A stretch of 64,000 nucleotides of DNA from Crocosphaera sp. UHCC 0190 (GCF_034932065.1 NZ_JAYGHP010000009.1:1-64000); one strand, 5' to 3'; positions 25,944 to 35,174 are shown, counted from the stretch's first letter. The notes: a model not told the origin generated them from the sequence alone. A program made the numbers and translations.

Positions 25944-27665
25944 ATGAACCAGCTAACTCCTGCTTCTTTAGAAGACACTTTACAACGAATGATTAATCAG
26001 TTAGGGCAACTGTTAAAAGTTGATTGGTGTCTCCTGCGTTCCTTTCAGTCAGATGGGTTATTTACTCATAGTCTTATTTCTCAAAAATTAAGGCCTTCAA
26101 AATCATCTCAAGTGCCTATTAATTTTGAGATTTTAGAAAAAACTATAAAAAAAATAGATAGTATTGAAATCATTTCTTGTATCAGTAATCATCAGCCTTT
26201 TCGGCAGCCTAAAACCCAAGAAGAACAGCAAATAAAAGCTGCCTATCAACAAACAAAGATTGGAGCTTCTTTATTGGTTCCCCTGTCCCTAAAAAAAGAA
26301 TTGATAGGGGTTTTAGGCTTACATCATTGTTGTTTTTTCTATGATTGGCGAGAAGAAGAAATACAAATCGCTGCTATGGTGGCTGAACAAATTATCCTGG
26401 CGATTTCCCAAGCTCAAGCTTATCAACAAGTTCGGAACTTGGCAAGACAAGAAACCCTGATTAATAAAATTACTGCTGCCATTCGTTCTAGTCTCGATCC
26501 CCAAATGATTTTTACTGCTATTACTCATGAATTAGGAGATGGCTTAGAAGTGGATGGATGCGCCCTTTCTTTATGGACAAAAACGGAGCAATTTGTGCAA
26601 TGTGTTGGCCTTTATGATAGACAAAAAGGCAGCATTAATCCCCTCCCTCAATCTATTGTTCCCATCGCTAATAATCCCGTTTTACAAAAGCTTCTTCACA
26701 CCCTAAAACCTGTCATCTTAGAAAACATGGATAACCATCCTGAGATGAATCAATTTGATTTACCTTTACGGCAAGAAGCTCAAGCCTTATTAATTGTGCC
26801 ATTAATCGTGGATCAGGAAATTATTGGCAGTATTTCCTTAAGACAAATTGCTCGTTCCCGTCATTGGTTATCCTCAGAAATTAGTTTAGCTCAAGGAGTT
26901 GCTTCTCAAGCAGCAATAGCAGTTCAACAGGCCAGACTTTACGAAAAAATGAAACAACAGGCTGAACAATTACGCCACAGTGAACAACAAGTTAAACAGT
27001 TAAATCAATACCTTACAGAATCGGTTTTAAAACGGTTTTTACCCCCTTCTATTGTTAATAAAGTAGCGACGGGAGAATTAAGTTTAGATTTAACCCCTGA
27101 ACCCCGTTTAGTGACAATTTTATTTACTGATTTGGTGGGGTTTACTCCTCTGTCTCATCAGTTGGGAACTCAAGGAGTTGCTACCCTCTTAAATCAGTAT
27201 TTAGAAGCAATGACTGTGGCAGTTTTTCAATCTGGGGGAACGGTGGATAAATTTATTGGGGATGCAGTGGTGGCGTTGTTTGGTGCGCCAGAAGACTTAA
27301 CCCCTGCTGAACAAGTGCATCGGGCGATTGCGGTTGCTAGAGGAATGCACCATCAGTTAGACTCTTTAAATCAACAATGGCAGTCTCAAGGGTTAGTCCA
27401 GTCCCCTGTACAGTTTCGCTGTGGTATTCATCAAGGAATGGCGGTGGTAGGAATGTTTGGAGGGGGACAACGCTCTGATTATACGGCGATTGGGCAAGCG
27501 GTTAATATTGCGGCTCGGTTGCAAGAAGTGGCTGAAAGTGACATGATTTTAGTATCAGAAACGGTGGCTAAATTTTTAACCCCTCAAGAAATCACCCCGA
27601 TTCAATCTCTACAATTAAAAGGAATTCAGGAAGAAATTTTGATGTTTTCCGTTAAGATTAATTAA
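25944..27665 (+). CDS. GAF-GAF class III adenylate/guanylate cyclase
   Basis: A 573-residue soluble signalling enzyme. GAF domain 1 (about 10-155) and GAF domain 2 (about 170-330) are followed by a coiled-coil linker (KMKQQAEQLRHSEQQVKQLN) and a class III cyclase domain (about 385-573). Cyclase motifs: ILFTDLVGFTPLS (first metal Asp), GGTVDKFIGDAVVALFG (second metal Asp, with a Lys of the kind that selects ATP) and DYTAIGQAVNIAARLQ (transition-state Asn and Arg). cAMP is the likely product. The GAF domains probably bind a ligand or mediate dimerisation. The downstream ion-channel gene overlaps its end by 4 bp on the opposite strand. Confidence 0.92.
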   Translation: MNQLTPASLEDTLQRMINQLGQLLKVDWCLLRSFQSDGLFTHSLISQKLRPSKSSQVPINFEILEKTIKKIDSIEIISCISNHQPFRQPKTQEEQQIKAAYQQTKIGASLLVPLSLKKELIGVLGLHHCCFFYDWREEEIQIAAMVAEQIILAISQAQAYQQVRNLARQETLINKITAAIRSSLDPQMIFTAITHELGDGLEVDGCALSLWTKTEQFVQCVGLYDRQKGSINPLPQSIVPIANNPVLQKLLHTLKPVILENMDNHPEMNQFDLPLRQEAQALLIVPLIVDQEIIGSISLRQIARSRHWLSSEISLAQGVASQAAIAVQQARLYEKMKQQAEQLRHSEQQVKQLNQYLTESVLKRFLPPSIVNKVATGELSLDLTPEPRLVTILFTDLVGFTPLSHQLGTQGVATLLNQYLEAMTVAVFQSGGTVDKFIGDAVVALFGAPEDLTPAEQVHRAIAVARGMHHQLDSLNQQWQSQGLVQSPVQFRCGIHQGMAVVGMFGGGQRSDYTAIGQAVNIAARLQEVAESDMILVSETVAKFLTPQEITPIQSLQLKGIQEEILMFSVKIN

Positions 27666-28339
27666 AGTTTTTCATCAGTATTCTCTGAATCATGTTGATA
27701 TAAACTGACTAATCTGGCAATAAAAATGGCGGGGTATAATTGTCCGACGATTGCTTGAGCATTGGTTAAGGTCATAGCTACACTATGAACTGGAGTAATA
27801 TCACCATAGCCTAGGGTGGTTAGGGTGGTAAAACTGAAATAGGAGAGTTGATAACCGACATTATTGCCAGATAAATTGGTAAATGCTTGGTGATCAAATA
27901 GGAAAATAATACGATAGAGTAAAAACCAAAATAAGCCAAGTAAAAGATAAACACAGATGCCGCCTCTCAGAATATCCTGAGAGACTTTTTTAGTCGAAAA
28001 AATTCTTTTACTAATAACAAGAATGGCAGCTAAACAGAAAGCCGCATAACAAATATAAGCAATTAGGGATAGTTTTTCAGAAAAATATTCATATTGAGGA
28101 AAGTAAAAAATATCAAAAATAAATCCTGTTCCGGCAATGATTCTCAACAGAGTTAAAAATTTGGGATTAATTGATAAAGCTTCTAAGACGAATAAATTGC
28201 TGAGTAAGAAACATAAAGATAGAATCAGACCTGTGATTCTATTAGTCACCAAAGAAGACACAAAAAATACAATAATTAAAGAAATTAAAAGTTTGGTATA
28301 AGTTTTTTGATCTAATTTAAATCGAGATTTAACTTTCAT
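27662..28339 (-). CDS. two-pore-segment potassium channel family protein
   Basis: A 225-residue membrane protein with about four N-terminal hydrophobic segments, then a TM-pore-TM unit. The selectivity filter is TTLGYGDITP near residue 190. The C-terminal helix (AQAIVGQLYPAIFIARLVSLY) is the inner pore helix. There is no RCK/TrkA domain and no voltage-sensor charge ladder, so it is a simple ion-channel-like (Ion_trans_2) protein. K+ conduction is inferred from the filter. It is convergent with the cyclase gene (4-bp overlap). Confidence 0.85.
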   Translation of the reverse strand: MKVKSRFKLDQKTYTKLLISLIIVFFVSSLVTNRITGLILSLCFLLSNLFVLEALSINPKFLTLLRIIAGTGFIFDIFYFPQYEYFSEKLSLIAYICYAAFCLAAILVISKRIFSTKKVSQDILRGGICVYLLLGLFWFLLYRIIFLFDHQAFTNLSGNNVGYQLSYFSFTTLTTLGYGDITPVHSVAMTLTNAQAIVGQLYPAIFIARLVSLYQHDSENTDEKL

Positions 28340-28397
28340 GGTTTCAGCTAATCTTAGAGATCAGGAATTATTTCACCTTTTACCTAAACAACGAGTT

Positions 28398-28417
28398 ACC
28401 CGCCTGCGGAGGCGGGT
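28398..28417. repeat. hairpin ACCCGCCT-GCGG-AGGCGGGT
   Basis: 8-bp arms and a 4-base loop, GC-rich in AT-rich surroundings. It resembles the middle hairpin of the multi-hairpin repeat at 63682-63701 (AAACCCGCCTACATGGGTTT). It lies 58 bp upstream of the ion-channel start on the other side of its promoter region. Confidence 0.5.
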
Positions 28418-28500
28418 TAATCAGTGTACAAAGGATATGGACTCCTAGAAATCTAAAATGAATCGTTAGATAGTGACTAAAGTTGACACTGAAGACACAA

Positions 28501-28735
28501 TGAATCTCTCACATTCCTAACATCTTTTTGCCGACTCAGGTGTTGATTATGGTTCTCACCCTTACACCTCCCTAAAAACTCGTTTTCAAAAGCTGCGGGT
28601 AATACCATCGTTGTTCGTGTAGGATGTCGGTGTTTGAAACCATTGCGTTGATTAGTGGGCGGCGGCACAAACCCTAATCAATTCTTTCCGTTTAGAAGTT
28701 TGGTGTACTTCCTTGTGCCTATTCGTATAGTAGCA
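28501..28735. ncRNA. candidate structured RNA, pseudoknot-capable
   Basis: Pairings visible by eye: TTGATTAG (28648-28655) with CTAATCAA (28674-28681), 8 bp. GGCACAA (28664-28670), inside that loop, pairs with TTGTGCC (28713-28719), 7 bp, which makes a pseudoknot. GAAGT (28695-28699) pairs with ACTTC (28707-28711). AGGTGT (28538-28543) pairs with ACACCT (28564-28569), enclosing GGT/ACC. CCGAC (28531-28535) pairs with GTCGG (28626-28630). No protein explains the sequence. The strand is undetermined. Among known classes, a relic of an IscB-associated HEARO/omegaRNA is one possibility, but no iscB follows. Confidence 0.4.
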
Positions 28736-28862
28736 CTGACCTTAGAAAACTGTGGACAACTCTTTACCAAACTTAACAATTAGTTTTGAGGCAATAATTA
28801 AACCTAATAAAATTTCTGGTAATCTCATCGTCAAGGGTATTTATACTGATCCCTAACCATTT

Positions 28863-28904
28863 GGGTTGATGGTTAATCATTCTCTAATGAATTGCCATCA
28901 ACCC
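28863..28904. terminator. 10-bp perfect stem downstream of hemJ
   Basis: GGGTTGATGG (28863-28872) pairs with CCATCAACCC (28895-28904), 22-base loop. It lies 36 bp beyond the hemJ stop. There is no T tract, so an intrinsic terminator is uncertain; it may instead protect the 3' end of the mRNA. Confidence 0.4.
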
Positions 28905-28940
28905 TTAGGTATCAACAATTAGCTTCAAATTTGCTTAATT

Positions 28941-29504
28941 TTAGTCAACAGATGAGCTTAACTTCTCTTGCGCTAAGCGACGCTTTTTGGCATAAAGTTG
29001 AATGGAAGCTGCCATGGCAATCACTAAAGCAAAAATTAGCCAGGTGGTTAAATCTAGAGGTAAATTGTTCTTGAATACTGCTAATAAAACAATAACAACT
29101 AATAACAGGGTTGGGGCTTCATTTAAGGCTCGAAACTGTTGTCCTGTCCATTGACATTCCCCTTTGTCTAACTGCTTCATGATGCGTCCACAGTAAAAAT
29201 GATAACCCAATAATAAGACAACAAATGCTAATTTAATATGCAGCCATCCTGATTTTAAGATATCGGGTTCTGTGGAAACTAAGCCAATGGCCATGGCCAC
29301 TGTCACCGCCATTCCTGGGGTCGTAATAATATTGTAGAGTCGTTTCTCCATAATTTCATACTGAGTCTTGAGAATGGTCTGAGCAGGTTCCGGTTGCTCA
29401 GATGCTTCGGCATGATAGACGAACAAACGTACTAAATAAAATAAACCGGCAAACCAAACCACAATACCGATTAAATGAAAGGCTTTAAACCAATAATATG
29501 CCAT
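28941..29504 (-). CDS. hemJ: protoporphyrinogen IX oxidase HemJ
   Basis: Oxidises protoporphyrinogen IX to protoporphyrin IX, the last common step of haem and chlorophyll synthesis; it is the cyanobacterial type of this enzyme. A 187-residue membrane protein with four or five helices. It opens with YYWFKAFHLIGIVVWFAGLFY, whose histidine is a conserved haem ligand. It continues with LVRLFVYHAEA, KRLYNIITTPGM, a TM segment with GWLHIKLAFVVLLLGYH and the RALNEAPTLLL motif. Length and order match Synechocystis HemJ. It is a single gene divergent from the lyase gene. Confidence 0.93.
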   Translation of the reverse strand: MAYYWFKAFHLIGIVVWFAGLFYLVRLFVYHAEASEQPEPAQTILKTQYEIMEKRLYNIITTPGMAVTVAMAIGLVSTEPDILKSGWLHIKLAFVVLLLGYHFYCGRIMKQLDKGECQWTGQQFRALNEAPTLLLVVIVLLAVFKNNLPLDLTTWLIFALVIAMAASIQLYAKKRRLAQEKLSSSVD

Positions 29505-29515
29505 AATTACTTACA

Positions 29516-29624
29516 AAATTGCTCCATTATTGCTCTGAAAATGAGTTTATCTGTTTTGGAGCAATTTCTCCTGAATTTTCAATAAAAGTTAAGACAGTAA
29601 ACAGGATCGCAGGGGCTGTTTACT
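29516..29624. repeat. two adjacent inverted repeats in a divergent promoter region
   Basis: AAATTGCTCC (29516-29525) pairs with GGAGCAATTT (29558-29567), a perfect 10 bp. AGTAAACAG (29596-29604) pairs with CTGTTTACT (29616-29624), a perfect 9 bp. Both lie in the 220 bp between hemJ and the lyase. The rest of the gap shows nothing I can call. Confidence 0.5.
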
Positions 29625-29724
29625 ATTATTGGTGTCAAGTTAAGTTCAAAACCCTTATTATCAATCTACCACACTCAGTCTGGAAGAGCCAGATTTTTTT
29701 ACTTATTCCTTTTAACACTTTTCC

Positions 29725-32025
29725 ATGAAACAGCGTTATCTTTTCCTATTTCCCTTACTTTTATTTCTCCAAGGCTCAAATTCACCTCCTCTTAAACCCT
29801 TTGATCTGACTCAACTTTCTGGTGATCTTCATTTAACCCTTAAACATGGGGTTTGGAAACTCTGGGAAGATAAACCTGTTTATCAAGATATTACCCTAGA
29901 TTTAGTCTGCGATCGCGGTCAATGTGAACCGGAAGTCTGGGGATATGCACCTAAGTTTAATCAAGATGTTGATCATCAAGGAAAGCTACAAAGTAATAGT
30001 TTAGAAACCCCTAAAATTAAAACGATTGAACTGAGAAGATCTCTGGATGCTTGGCGGTTAAAAATTGCTATACAAATTCAATTTCATCCTTGGGAACCGA
30101 AAACCTCAGAAGGGATCTATAATCTTGAATTAGTTCCCCATAAAAATCAAATTGTTGGTAGTTATCAAGGTACTTTTAATCAGCGTTATTTACAAGGAAG
30201 TGTGATAGGAAATATTACCCCATTATGGCCGATTCCAGTTGCTGAACATCTTCCCCTTTCTCCTCAAGAACATCCCCGTTTGATTTTTCGTAATCATGAA
30301 TTATCGAGTCTCAGAAAAACGTCTCAAACCTCAATAGGAAAGGCAATTTTAGCCCAATTAAAAAAGACATTAGAACAACCGATTTATTATGATGGTTATG
30401 TCCCTAATGGGGGATATCATGCCACTGGATATTGTTTTTTGGGTCTACTTAATGAGGATAAAAAAGCAGCAGAGATGGGTTGGAAATTGGTCAGAAAATC
30501 TATGGAAAATCCTAGTCCCCGTTTGTTAGAACAGTCAGCCATTGTTGCAGGTGTTGCCCTAGCTTATGATCTCTGTTATCCTCTATGGAATGAAGAAAAA
30601 ATCACTATTGTTACTCAGTGGTTAGCCGGCCAAACTACTCAATTAATTAAAGGGAGTTCCCCTAGTAAGGGTTGGAATAGTAATGCTGCTAGTAATTGGA
30701 ATGCAAGAGCAAGAGGTGCCGCAGGTTTGGCAGCTTTAGCTATTATGAATGAACCTTCTATTCCTAATCATAATACCTACCCTTTAATGCGAATGGCTGA
30801 GCGTAATCTTAAACGTTATTTTACCATAGCTATTGGTGATCATGGGTTAGGAAGTGAGGGAGATCATTATACCACTGAACCATTAGTTTTGACGGTTTTT
30901 CCCTTTCTACAAGCTTATGGCAATGTGATGGGAAAAGATCTAGTTACAGGTTCTCATGCTCAATGGATTTTACCTCATTATGTTATGCGAATGGTAGCGG
31001 ATAATAAGCAGTTAAATGTTGCTACCTATGGACGACATCGCTACTATGCGGGGGGATCTCTTTTTGCCCTAGGTTTAGGGATTATTCCTGATGAATTTTT
31101 ACCAGGAATTAAGGGGATATTTGAACAATATTTAGGTGATCAGGGAAATCAAACTTTCGGTATGGATAGTCCTTATCAAGCTCCTTTTGTTTTAGCTTAT
31201 TATAACCAGAAAAATCAAGAGCAATCTCAAAATCCTATTGCCTTATTTGAGCGGGTTTTTCTTGATCAACAAAAGGGATTTTATAATTTTCGTAATCAAT
31301 GGCAAGATCAGAATGATTTTGTGGCTAATATTTACTTGAAAAAACAATCTATTGGGGGAAGTTGGTCTTTTCCTGATGTGGGAAGTTTTCGCATTTTAGG
31401 GTTAGGAGAACAGTGGGCAATCGCTGGTAATTCTGAGGGAAAATGGCAAGAGGAAAATGTTGTTTTTATGCCTAATAGTTCTCCCTGGAATTCCTCAAAA
31501 CCAATCTTTTTTACATCAAACCCTGATGGTTCGGGCATTGTGAGTTTGCAAACTAATACAATTTGGCGCAAAAATAGTAAGCCTTCTGTGGGAATTTCTG
31601 GTTTACGTTCCTTTGCTGTTGACTATAGTGGAAAATCAGGAGTTCCTGGTTTATTTATCATTGTTGATCAGTTTACTGGTTCAATTTTAGCAGAAGAATT
31701 TAAGGAAAAGATTTGGGTAATGCACACAAAAGGCAATGTAAAAATTAATGCAAATACATTTACCATTCAAGGTAAAAATGGGTCAACAATGCAAGGAACT
31801 TTTATCGCACCATCTCAAGTAAAAATAACCTATCAACCCACAGAAACAGGGGGTAAAATTATGGCAACAGCTGGGAATGAATTTTTTATCATCATGACAG
31901 TTCAAAAAGGAAAATCACCCCCATTAATGGTTACAGGTTCGGGGATGACTGCTAAAATCAAACTGGGTAAACAAACAATTTCTTTTGATCAAGATCGTAT
32001 TAAACTATCAACGATTAACCCCTAG
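29725..32025 (+). CDS. secreted heparinase II/III- or alginate-lyase-like polysaccharide lyase
   Basis: A 766-residue exported protein. A signal peptide covers residues 1-18 (MKQRYLFLFPLLLFLQG). An N-terminal beta domain (about 20-170) is followed by an (alpha/alpha) toroid (about 190-480). The toroid opens with the family-like HPRLIFRNHELSSLRK and contains NSNAASNWNARARGAAGLAALA and GLGSEGDHYTTEPL. The C-terminal half (about 500-766) is a beta-sandwich rich in S, G and K, as in heparinase II/III-like lyases. Candidate catalytic residues (Asn, His, Tyr) exist in the toroid, but I cannot assign them. It probably cuts or remodels acidic exopolysaccharide in the periplasm or outside the cell. 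The substrate is unknown. Confidence 0.72.
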   Translation: MKQRYLFLFPLLLFLQGSNSPPLKPFDLTQLSGDLHLTLKHGVWKLWEDKPVYQDITLDLVCDRGQCEPEVWGYAPKFNQDVDHQGKLQSNSLETPKIKTIELRRSLDAWRLKIAIQIQFHPWEPKTSEGIYNLELVPHKNQIVGSYQGTFNQRYLQGSVIGNITPLWPIPVAEHLPLSPQEHPRLIFRNHELSSLRKTSQTSIGKAILAQLKKTLEQPIYYDGYVPNGGYHATGYCFLGLLNEDKKAAEMGWKLVRKSMENPSPRLLEQSAIVAGVALAYDLCYPLWNEEKITIVTQWLAGQTTQLIKGSSPSKGWNSNAASNWNARARGAAGLAALAIMNEPSIPNHNTYPLMRMAERNLKRYFTIAIGDHGLGSEGDHYTTEPLVLTVFPFLQAYGNVMGKDLVTGSHAQWILPHYVMRMVADNKQLNVATYGRHRYYAGGSLFALGLGIIPDEFLPGIKGIFEQYLGDQGNQTFGMDSPYQAPFVLAYYNQKNQEQSQNPIALFERVFLDQQKGFYNFRNQWQDQNDFVANIYLKKQSIGGSWSFPDVGSFRILGLGEQWAIAGNSEGKWQEENVVFMPNSSPWNSSKPIFFTSNPDGSGIVSLQTNTIWRKNSKPSVGISGLRSFAVDYSGKSGVPGLFIIVDQFTGSILAEEFKEKIWVMHTKGNVKINANTFTIQGKNGSTMQGTFIAPSQVKITYQPTETGGKIMATAGNEFFIIMTVQKGKSPPLMVTGSGMTAKIKLGKQTISFDQDRIKLSTINP

Positions 32026-32029
32026 ATAG

Positions 32030-32560
32030 TTAATTAATTGCTTGCTCATTCGGTAATTGTGCTAAGCTTTCTTGAAAGACTTCAATTTGGAGATTTTCGT
32101 CTTCTCTAACAGATAGAGAACGCTTAACTTGTCCTAAATATAAAGGGATACTTACACCAGGCTCAGGGTGGATTAAAGTGCGAACACGAATTGTTAATTG
32201 ATTATCTTCTCCTGCGGTTCTTCCATAGGAAAAATAATCATTGGCAGCTTGTTTTAAAGTAGCTTCTAATTCTGTTTCAGTAATCGAAGGTTTAACCACA
32301 ATTACCATTTGATTTGCTCCATTGTCATAAACACGGGAAAAGCGAACTGCTCCAGGAATTTCTGTGCGGGTAAATAGACCTAATCCTAACCCAAATAATC
32401 CAACAGTCAAAACTGCCATAAAACCCGTAATTCCGACTAAACGGAAGCGAATTCCCCACTTAAATATAAAGGCAAGAATCCCTAAAAAGAGAAAGGTGAT
32501 CGTTGCAATTCCTGACCATTGAGTATAGGTAGAAAAACCAAGGGATGTGAGGGTTTCCAT
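32030..32560 (-). CDS. ycf51: Ycf51 family protein
   Basis: About 176 residues, conserved in cyanobacteria and some algal plastids; function unknown. Two N-terminal membrane helices (about 14-33 and 42-62) flank the characteristic FKWGIRFRLVGITGF. A soluble C-terminal domain (about 75-176; RVYDNGANQMVIVVKP, RTLIHPEPGVSIPLYLGQVKRS) follows. I chose the ATG at 32560, which gives METLTSLGFSTYTQWSG, the conserved opening; the open frame adds ten residues upstream. It is convergent with the lyase gene, 4 bp apart. Confidence 0.85.
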   Translation of the reverse strand: METLTSLGFSTYTQWSGIATITFLFLGILAFIFKWGIRFRLVGITGFMAVLTVGLFGLGLGLFTRTEIPGAVRFSRVYDNGANQMVIVVKPSITETELEATLKQAANDYFSYGRTAGEDNQLTIRVRTLIHPEPGVSIPLYLGQVKRSLSVREDENLQIEVFQESLAQLPNEQAIN

Positions 32561-32750
32561 AAGAAATAGTTGGGGGAAATTTTCACGCATTAAACCAACT
32601 GATTATAGTTAATTTGGGGGCCGTAATGCAAAGATTGTCTCACTTCCTCTGCTCCTCACTGCTATGCTATGAGAAACGGATCAGGTGGCGTAGTTAACAA
32701 ATTGTTCTACAATCTAAACTAATCGAAACAGCAAGGTGCGAGGAGTTGTC

Positions 32751-35174
32751 GTGTTTAATCAGTTTGGCTCAAATTTTAAGCAGCAGGTTAGTCACTTACT
32801 GCACTCAATAGCGGACAAATTGGACAGTAAAGAGCAAACACCCCAAGAAACTAAAGACCCTTTAGACCAGATTAACTCACCGCCGAAACCCTTGCCAAGA
32901 CGCAGATATCGACGAGAGAAAGGAGGAAAATTTCCCGTTAATCTTCCTCCTATACCATCACAACTGACAGCATTTTCTCAACAAGCTGTTATTTTCCTGA
33001 AAAATGTCGCTTCAGTGCGCCATCATCCTCGATTTTGGCTATTTTTTGGCATCGGATTGGGAGCTAGTACCAGTGCGATCGCCTTAAGTTACAGTATCTA
33101 TCAACTGGAAAGCAGTATCACTGAATCTGTCGAAGATGTCTTAGTCTATGCTCCCCCTGAAACCCTGACTATTAAAGGGGCTGATGGGGAAATTTTACGG
33201 GAAATTGGTCCCGTTACCCACGAAAATTTGAAAATTTGGCAAGTTCCTCAACCTGTAATTAACGCTTTCATCGCTAGTGAGGATAGTCGGTTTGAAAATC
33301 ATCACGGGGTAGACATTCAGGGTATTGTGCGGGCGGCGTTTTCTAACCTCCAAGCGGGGGAAGTGGTAGAAGGCGGTAGTACCATTACTCAACAGGTAGC
33401 CCGCATTGTATTTTTGAGTCAAGAGCGCAGTTTTACCCGTAAATTTAAAGAAATGCGCCTCGCTCAGAAAATCGAAAATAATCTACAAAAAGAACAAATC
33501 TTAGAAAGATATCTTAATTTAGTTTATCTGGGATCGGGAGCCTATGGCTTAGGAGATGCCGCTTGGGTCTATTTTAGTAAGCCCGTTGACCAATTAACCG
33601 TATCAGAAGCCGCTACCTTAGCAGGTATTGTTCCCGCACCTAGTGTTTATTCTCCCCTAGAAAATAAACAAGCTGCCACCACCAGACGAAACCTAGTATT
33701 ACAAAGGATGGCAGAACAGAAATTTATTAGTCAAGCAGAATTAAAAACGGCGATCGCGGCTCCCATTGTCCTCAAACCCAGTCAACCGAAACGGTTTGAG
33801 CGAACAGCCCCTTATTTTACCGATTATATTCAAAAAGAACTGCCTAAATACGTCTCAGAAGATGTTTTAAAAGCGGGAGGCATTACCGTTGAAACTACCC
33901 TCAATACTCAATGGCAAGAAGCGGCGGAAAAAGCCATTGATAATGCCATCCGTTATGGCCGTTGGCAAGGCTATAAACAAGCTGCTTTAACGGCAGTTGA
34001 CCCCCGTAATGGACAAATTAAGGTGATGGTGGGGGGTAATGATTACGAAAATCATCAATATAACCGAGTTACTCAAGCTCAACGGCAACCAGGCTCAACT
34101 TTTAAGGCTTTTGTCTATACTACTGCGATCGCGGCAGGATTTTCTCCCTATCGTTCCTATACCAATGCTCCCTATATCGTAGACGGCTACCAACCGGAAA
34201 ACTATGGGGACAAGTATAGTGGGGGACAAGTTACCATGGAGCAGGCCCTCGCGTCTTCTCTGAATGTGGTGGCTGTTCAAACCTTAGTTAATGTGGGTTG
34301 GAACCCTATTATCAGAATTGCTCATCGTATGGGCATTAAATCTGAGCTAAAACCGACTTATTCCTTGGCATTGGGAGCTTGGGAAGTCAATTTATTAGAA
34401 TTAACCAATGCTTACGGAACCTTGGCTAATAAGGGGGTTCATCAAGAAGCTTATGGCATCAGTCGTATTTTAGATCGACATGGTAAGGTACTCTATCAAG
34501 CCAAGTTTACCCCTACACAAGCCATTGATGCCAACACTACCGCCATTATGACTTGGATGTTACGGGGTGTGGTTACGTCGGGAACAGGAACTCCGGCCCA
34601 ACTAGGAAACCGACCCGTCGCGGGCAAAACCGGAACCTCAGATAAAGCGAGAGATTTGTGGTTTGTGGGCTATATTCCTCAATTAGTAACCGGGGTTTGG
34701 TTAGGGAATGATAATAACCGGCCCACTTGGGGTGCAAGTACCACTGCGGCCATCGTTTGGGGTGAGTTTATGAAGGAAGCTACGGAACATATGGAAATTG
34801 AATCTTTTCCCAAATTACCCCATTTAAATGGACGTAAAGGCAGCATTAAGGCAGAACCCCTCAAACCGAAAAAGGCTTACTATCAAGTGGTTAAACCGCC
34901 GGAAACGGAAAAAGAAACCCAGTCTAATACCAACCGTGAAGAAAGACGTTCCTCCCGTCGTTCCCGTCGTCGTCGTAATACAGAACCATCTGAACAAACC
35001 TCAGCCCCCCGTAGACGCTCAGTAGCGTCTCGTTCGGCCCCCACTCGTTCCCCTAGGGCAACTGCTCCTCAAGCAGCCCCTGAGACTGCTCCTGCGCCAG
35101 TTGCTGAACCTGTAGCGGCTCCTGTCGCTGAAGCAGCACCCCCTGCGCCCCCTGTAGCCCGTAAAACCGAGTAA
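32751..35174 (+). CDS. class A penicillin-binding protein (PBP1A type)
   Basis: Bifunctional peptidoglycan synthase of about 807 residues. A basic cytosolic tail (about 1-95), one TM helix (about 97-120), GT51 with IASEDSRFENHHGVD and GGSTITQQVARIVFL, and a transpeptidase with RQPGSTFK (nucleophile Ser449), the SSLN motif and KTGTSD follow in order. The C-terminal 130 residues are low-complexity: an Arg/Ser-rich block, then an Ala/Pro/Val-rich tail. This is likely an unstructured periplasmic extension that binds wall or partner proteins. I chose the GTG at 32751 because AGGAG (32741-32745) lies 5 bases upstream; a GTG at 32736 is an alternative. Confidence 0.93.
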   Translation: MFNQFGSNFKQQVSHLLHSIADKLDSKEQTPQETKDPLDQINSPPKPLPRRRYRREKGGKFPVNLPPIPSQLTAFSQQAVIFLKNVASVRHHPRFWLFFGIGLGASTSAIALSYSIYQLESSITESVEDVLVYAPPETLTIKGADGEILREIGPVTHENLKIWQVPQPVINAFIASEDSRFENHHGVDIQGIVRAAFSNLQAGEVVEGGSTITQQVARIVFLSQERSFTRKFKEMRLAQKIENNLQKEQILERYLNLVYLGSGAYGLGDAAWVYFSKPVDQLTVSEAATLAGIVPAPSVYSPLENKQAATTRRNLVLQRMAEQKFISQAELKTAIAAPIVLKPSQPKRFERTAPYFTDYIQKELPKYVSEDVLKAGGITVETTLNTQWQEAAEKAIDNAIRYGRWQGYKQAALTAVDPRNGQIKVMVGGNDYENHQYNRVTQAQRQPGSTFKAFVYTTAIAAGFSPYRSYTNAPYIVDGYQPENYGDKYSGGQVTMEQALASSLNVVAVQTLVNVGWNPIIRIAHRMGIKSELKPTYSLALGAWEVNLLELTNAYGTLANKGVHQEAYGISRILDRHGKVLYQAKFTPTQAIDANTTAIMTWMLRGVVTSGTGTPAQLGNRPVAGKTGTSDKARDLWFVGYIPQLVTGVWLGNDNNRPTWGASTTAAIVWGEFMKEATEHMEIESFPKLPHLNGRKGSIKAEPLKPKKAYYQVVKPPETEKETQSNTNREERRSSRRSRRRRNTEPSEQTSAPRRRSVASRSAPTRSPRATAPQAAPETAPAPVAEPVAAPVAEAAPPAPPVARKTE

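Larger units (their letters stand above)
28340..28940. other. 600-bp gene-free stretch with structured elements
   Basis: Holds, in order, a GC-rich hairpin (28398-28417), a region dense in nested and pseudoknot-type pairings (28501-28735, annotated separately), about 125 bp without visible structure and a 10-bp stem (28863-28904). A 62-codon open frame on the minus strand (28668-28477) shows no protein motif I recognise, and I do not call it a gene. Confidence 0.5.

Noticed and set aside
28477-28668. 62-residue open frame on the minus strand as a gene
   Set aside because: No recognisable motif and no ribosome site; the region is better explained by paired RNA-like segments.
29519-29728. 69-residue plus-strand frame before the lyase
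   Set aside because: It covers the two hairpins and AT-rich spacer, has Cys/Tyr-rich unlikely composition, and overlaps the lyase start.
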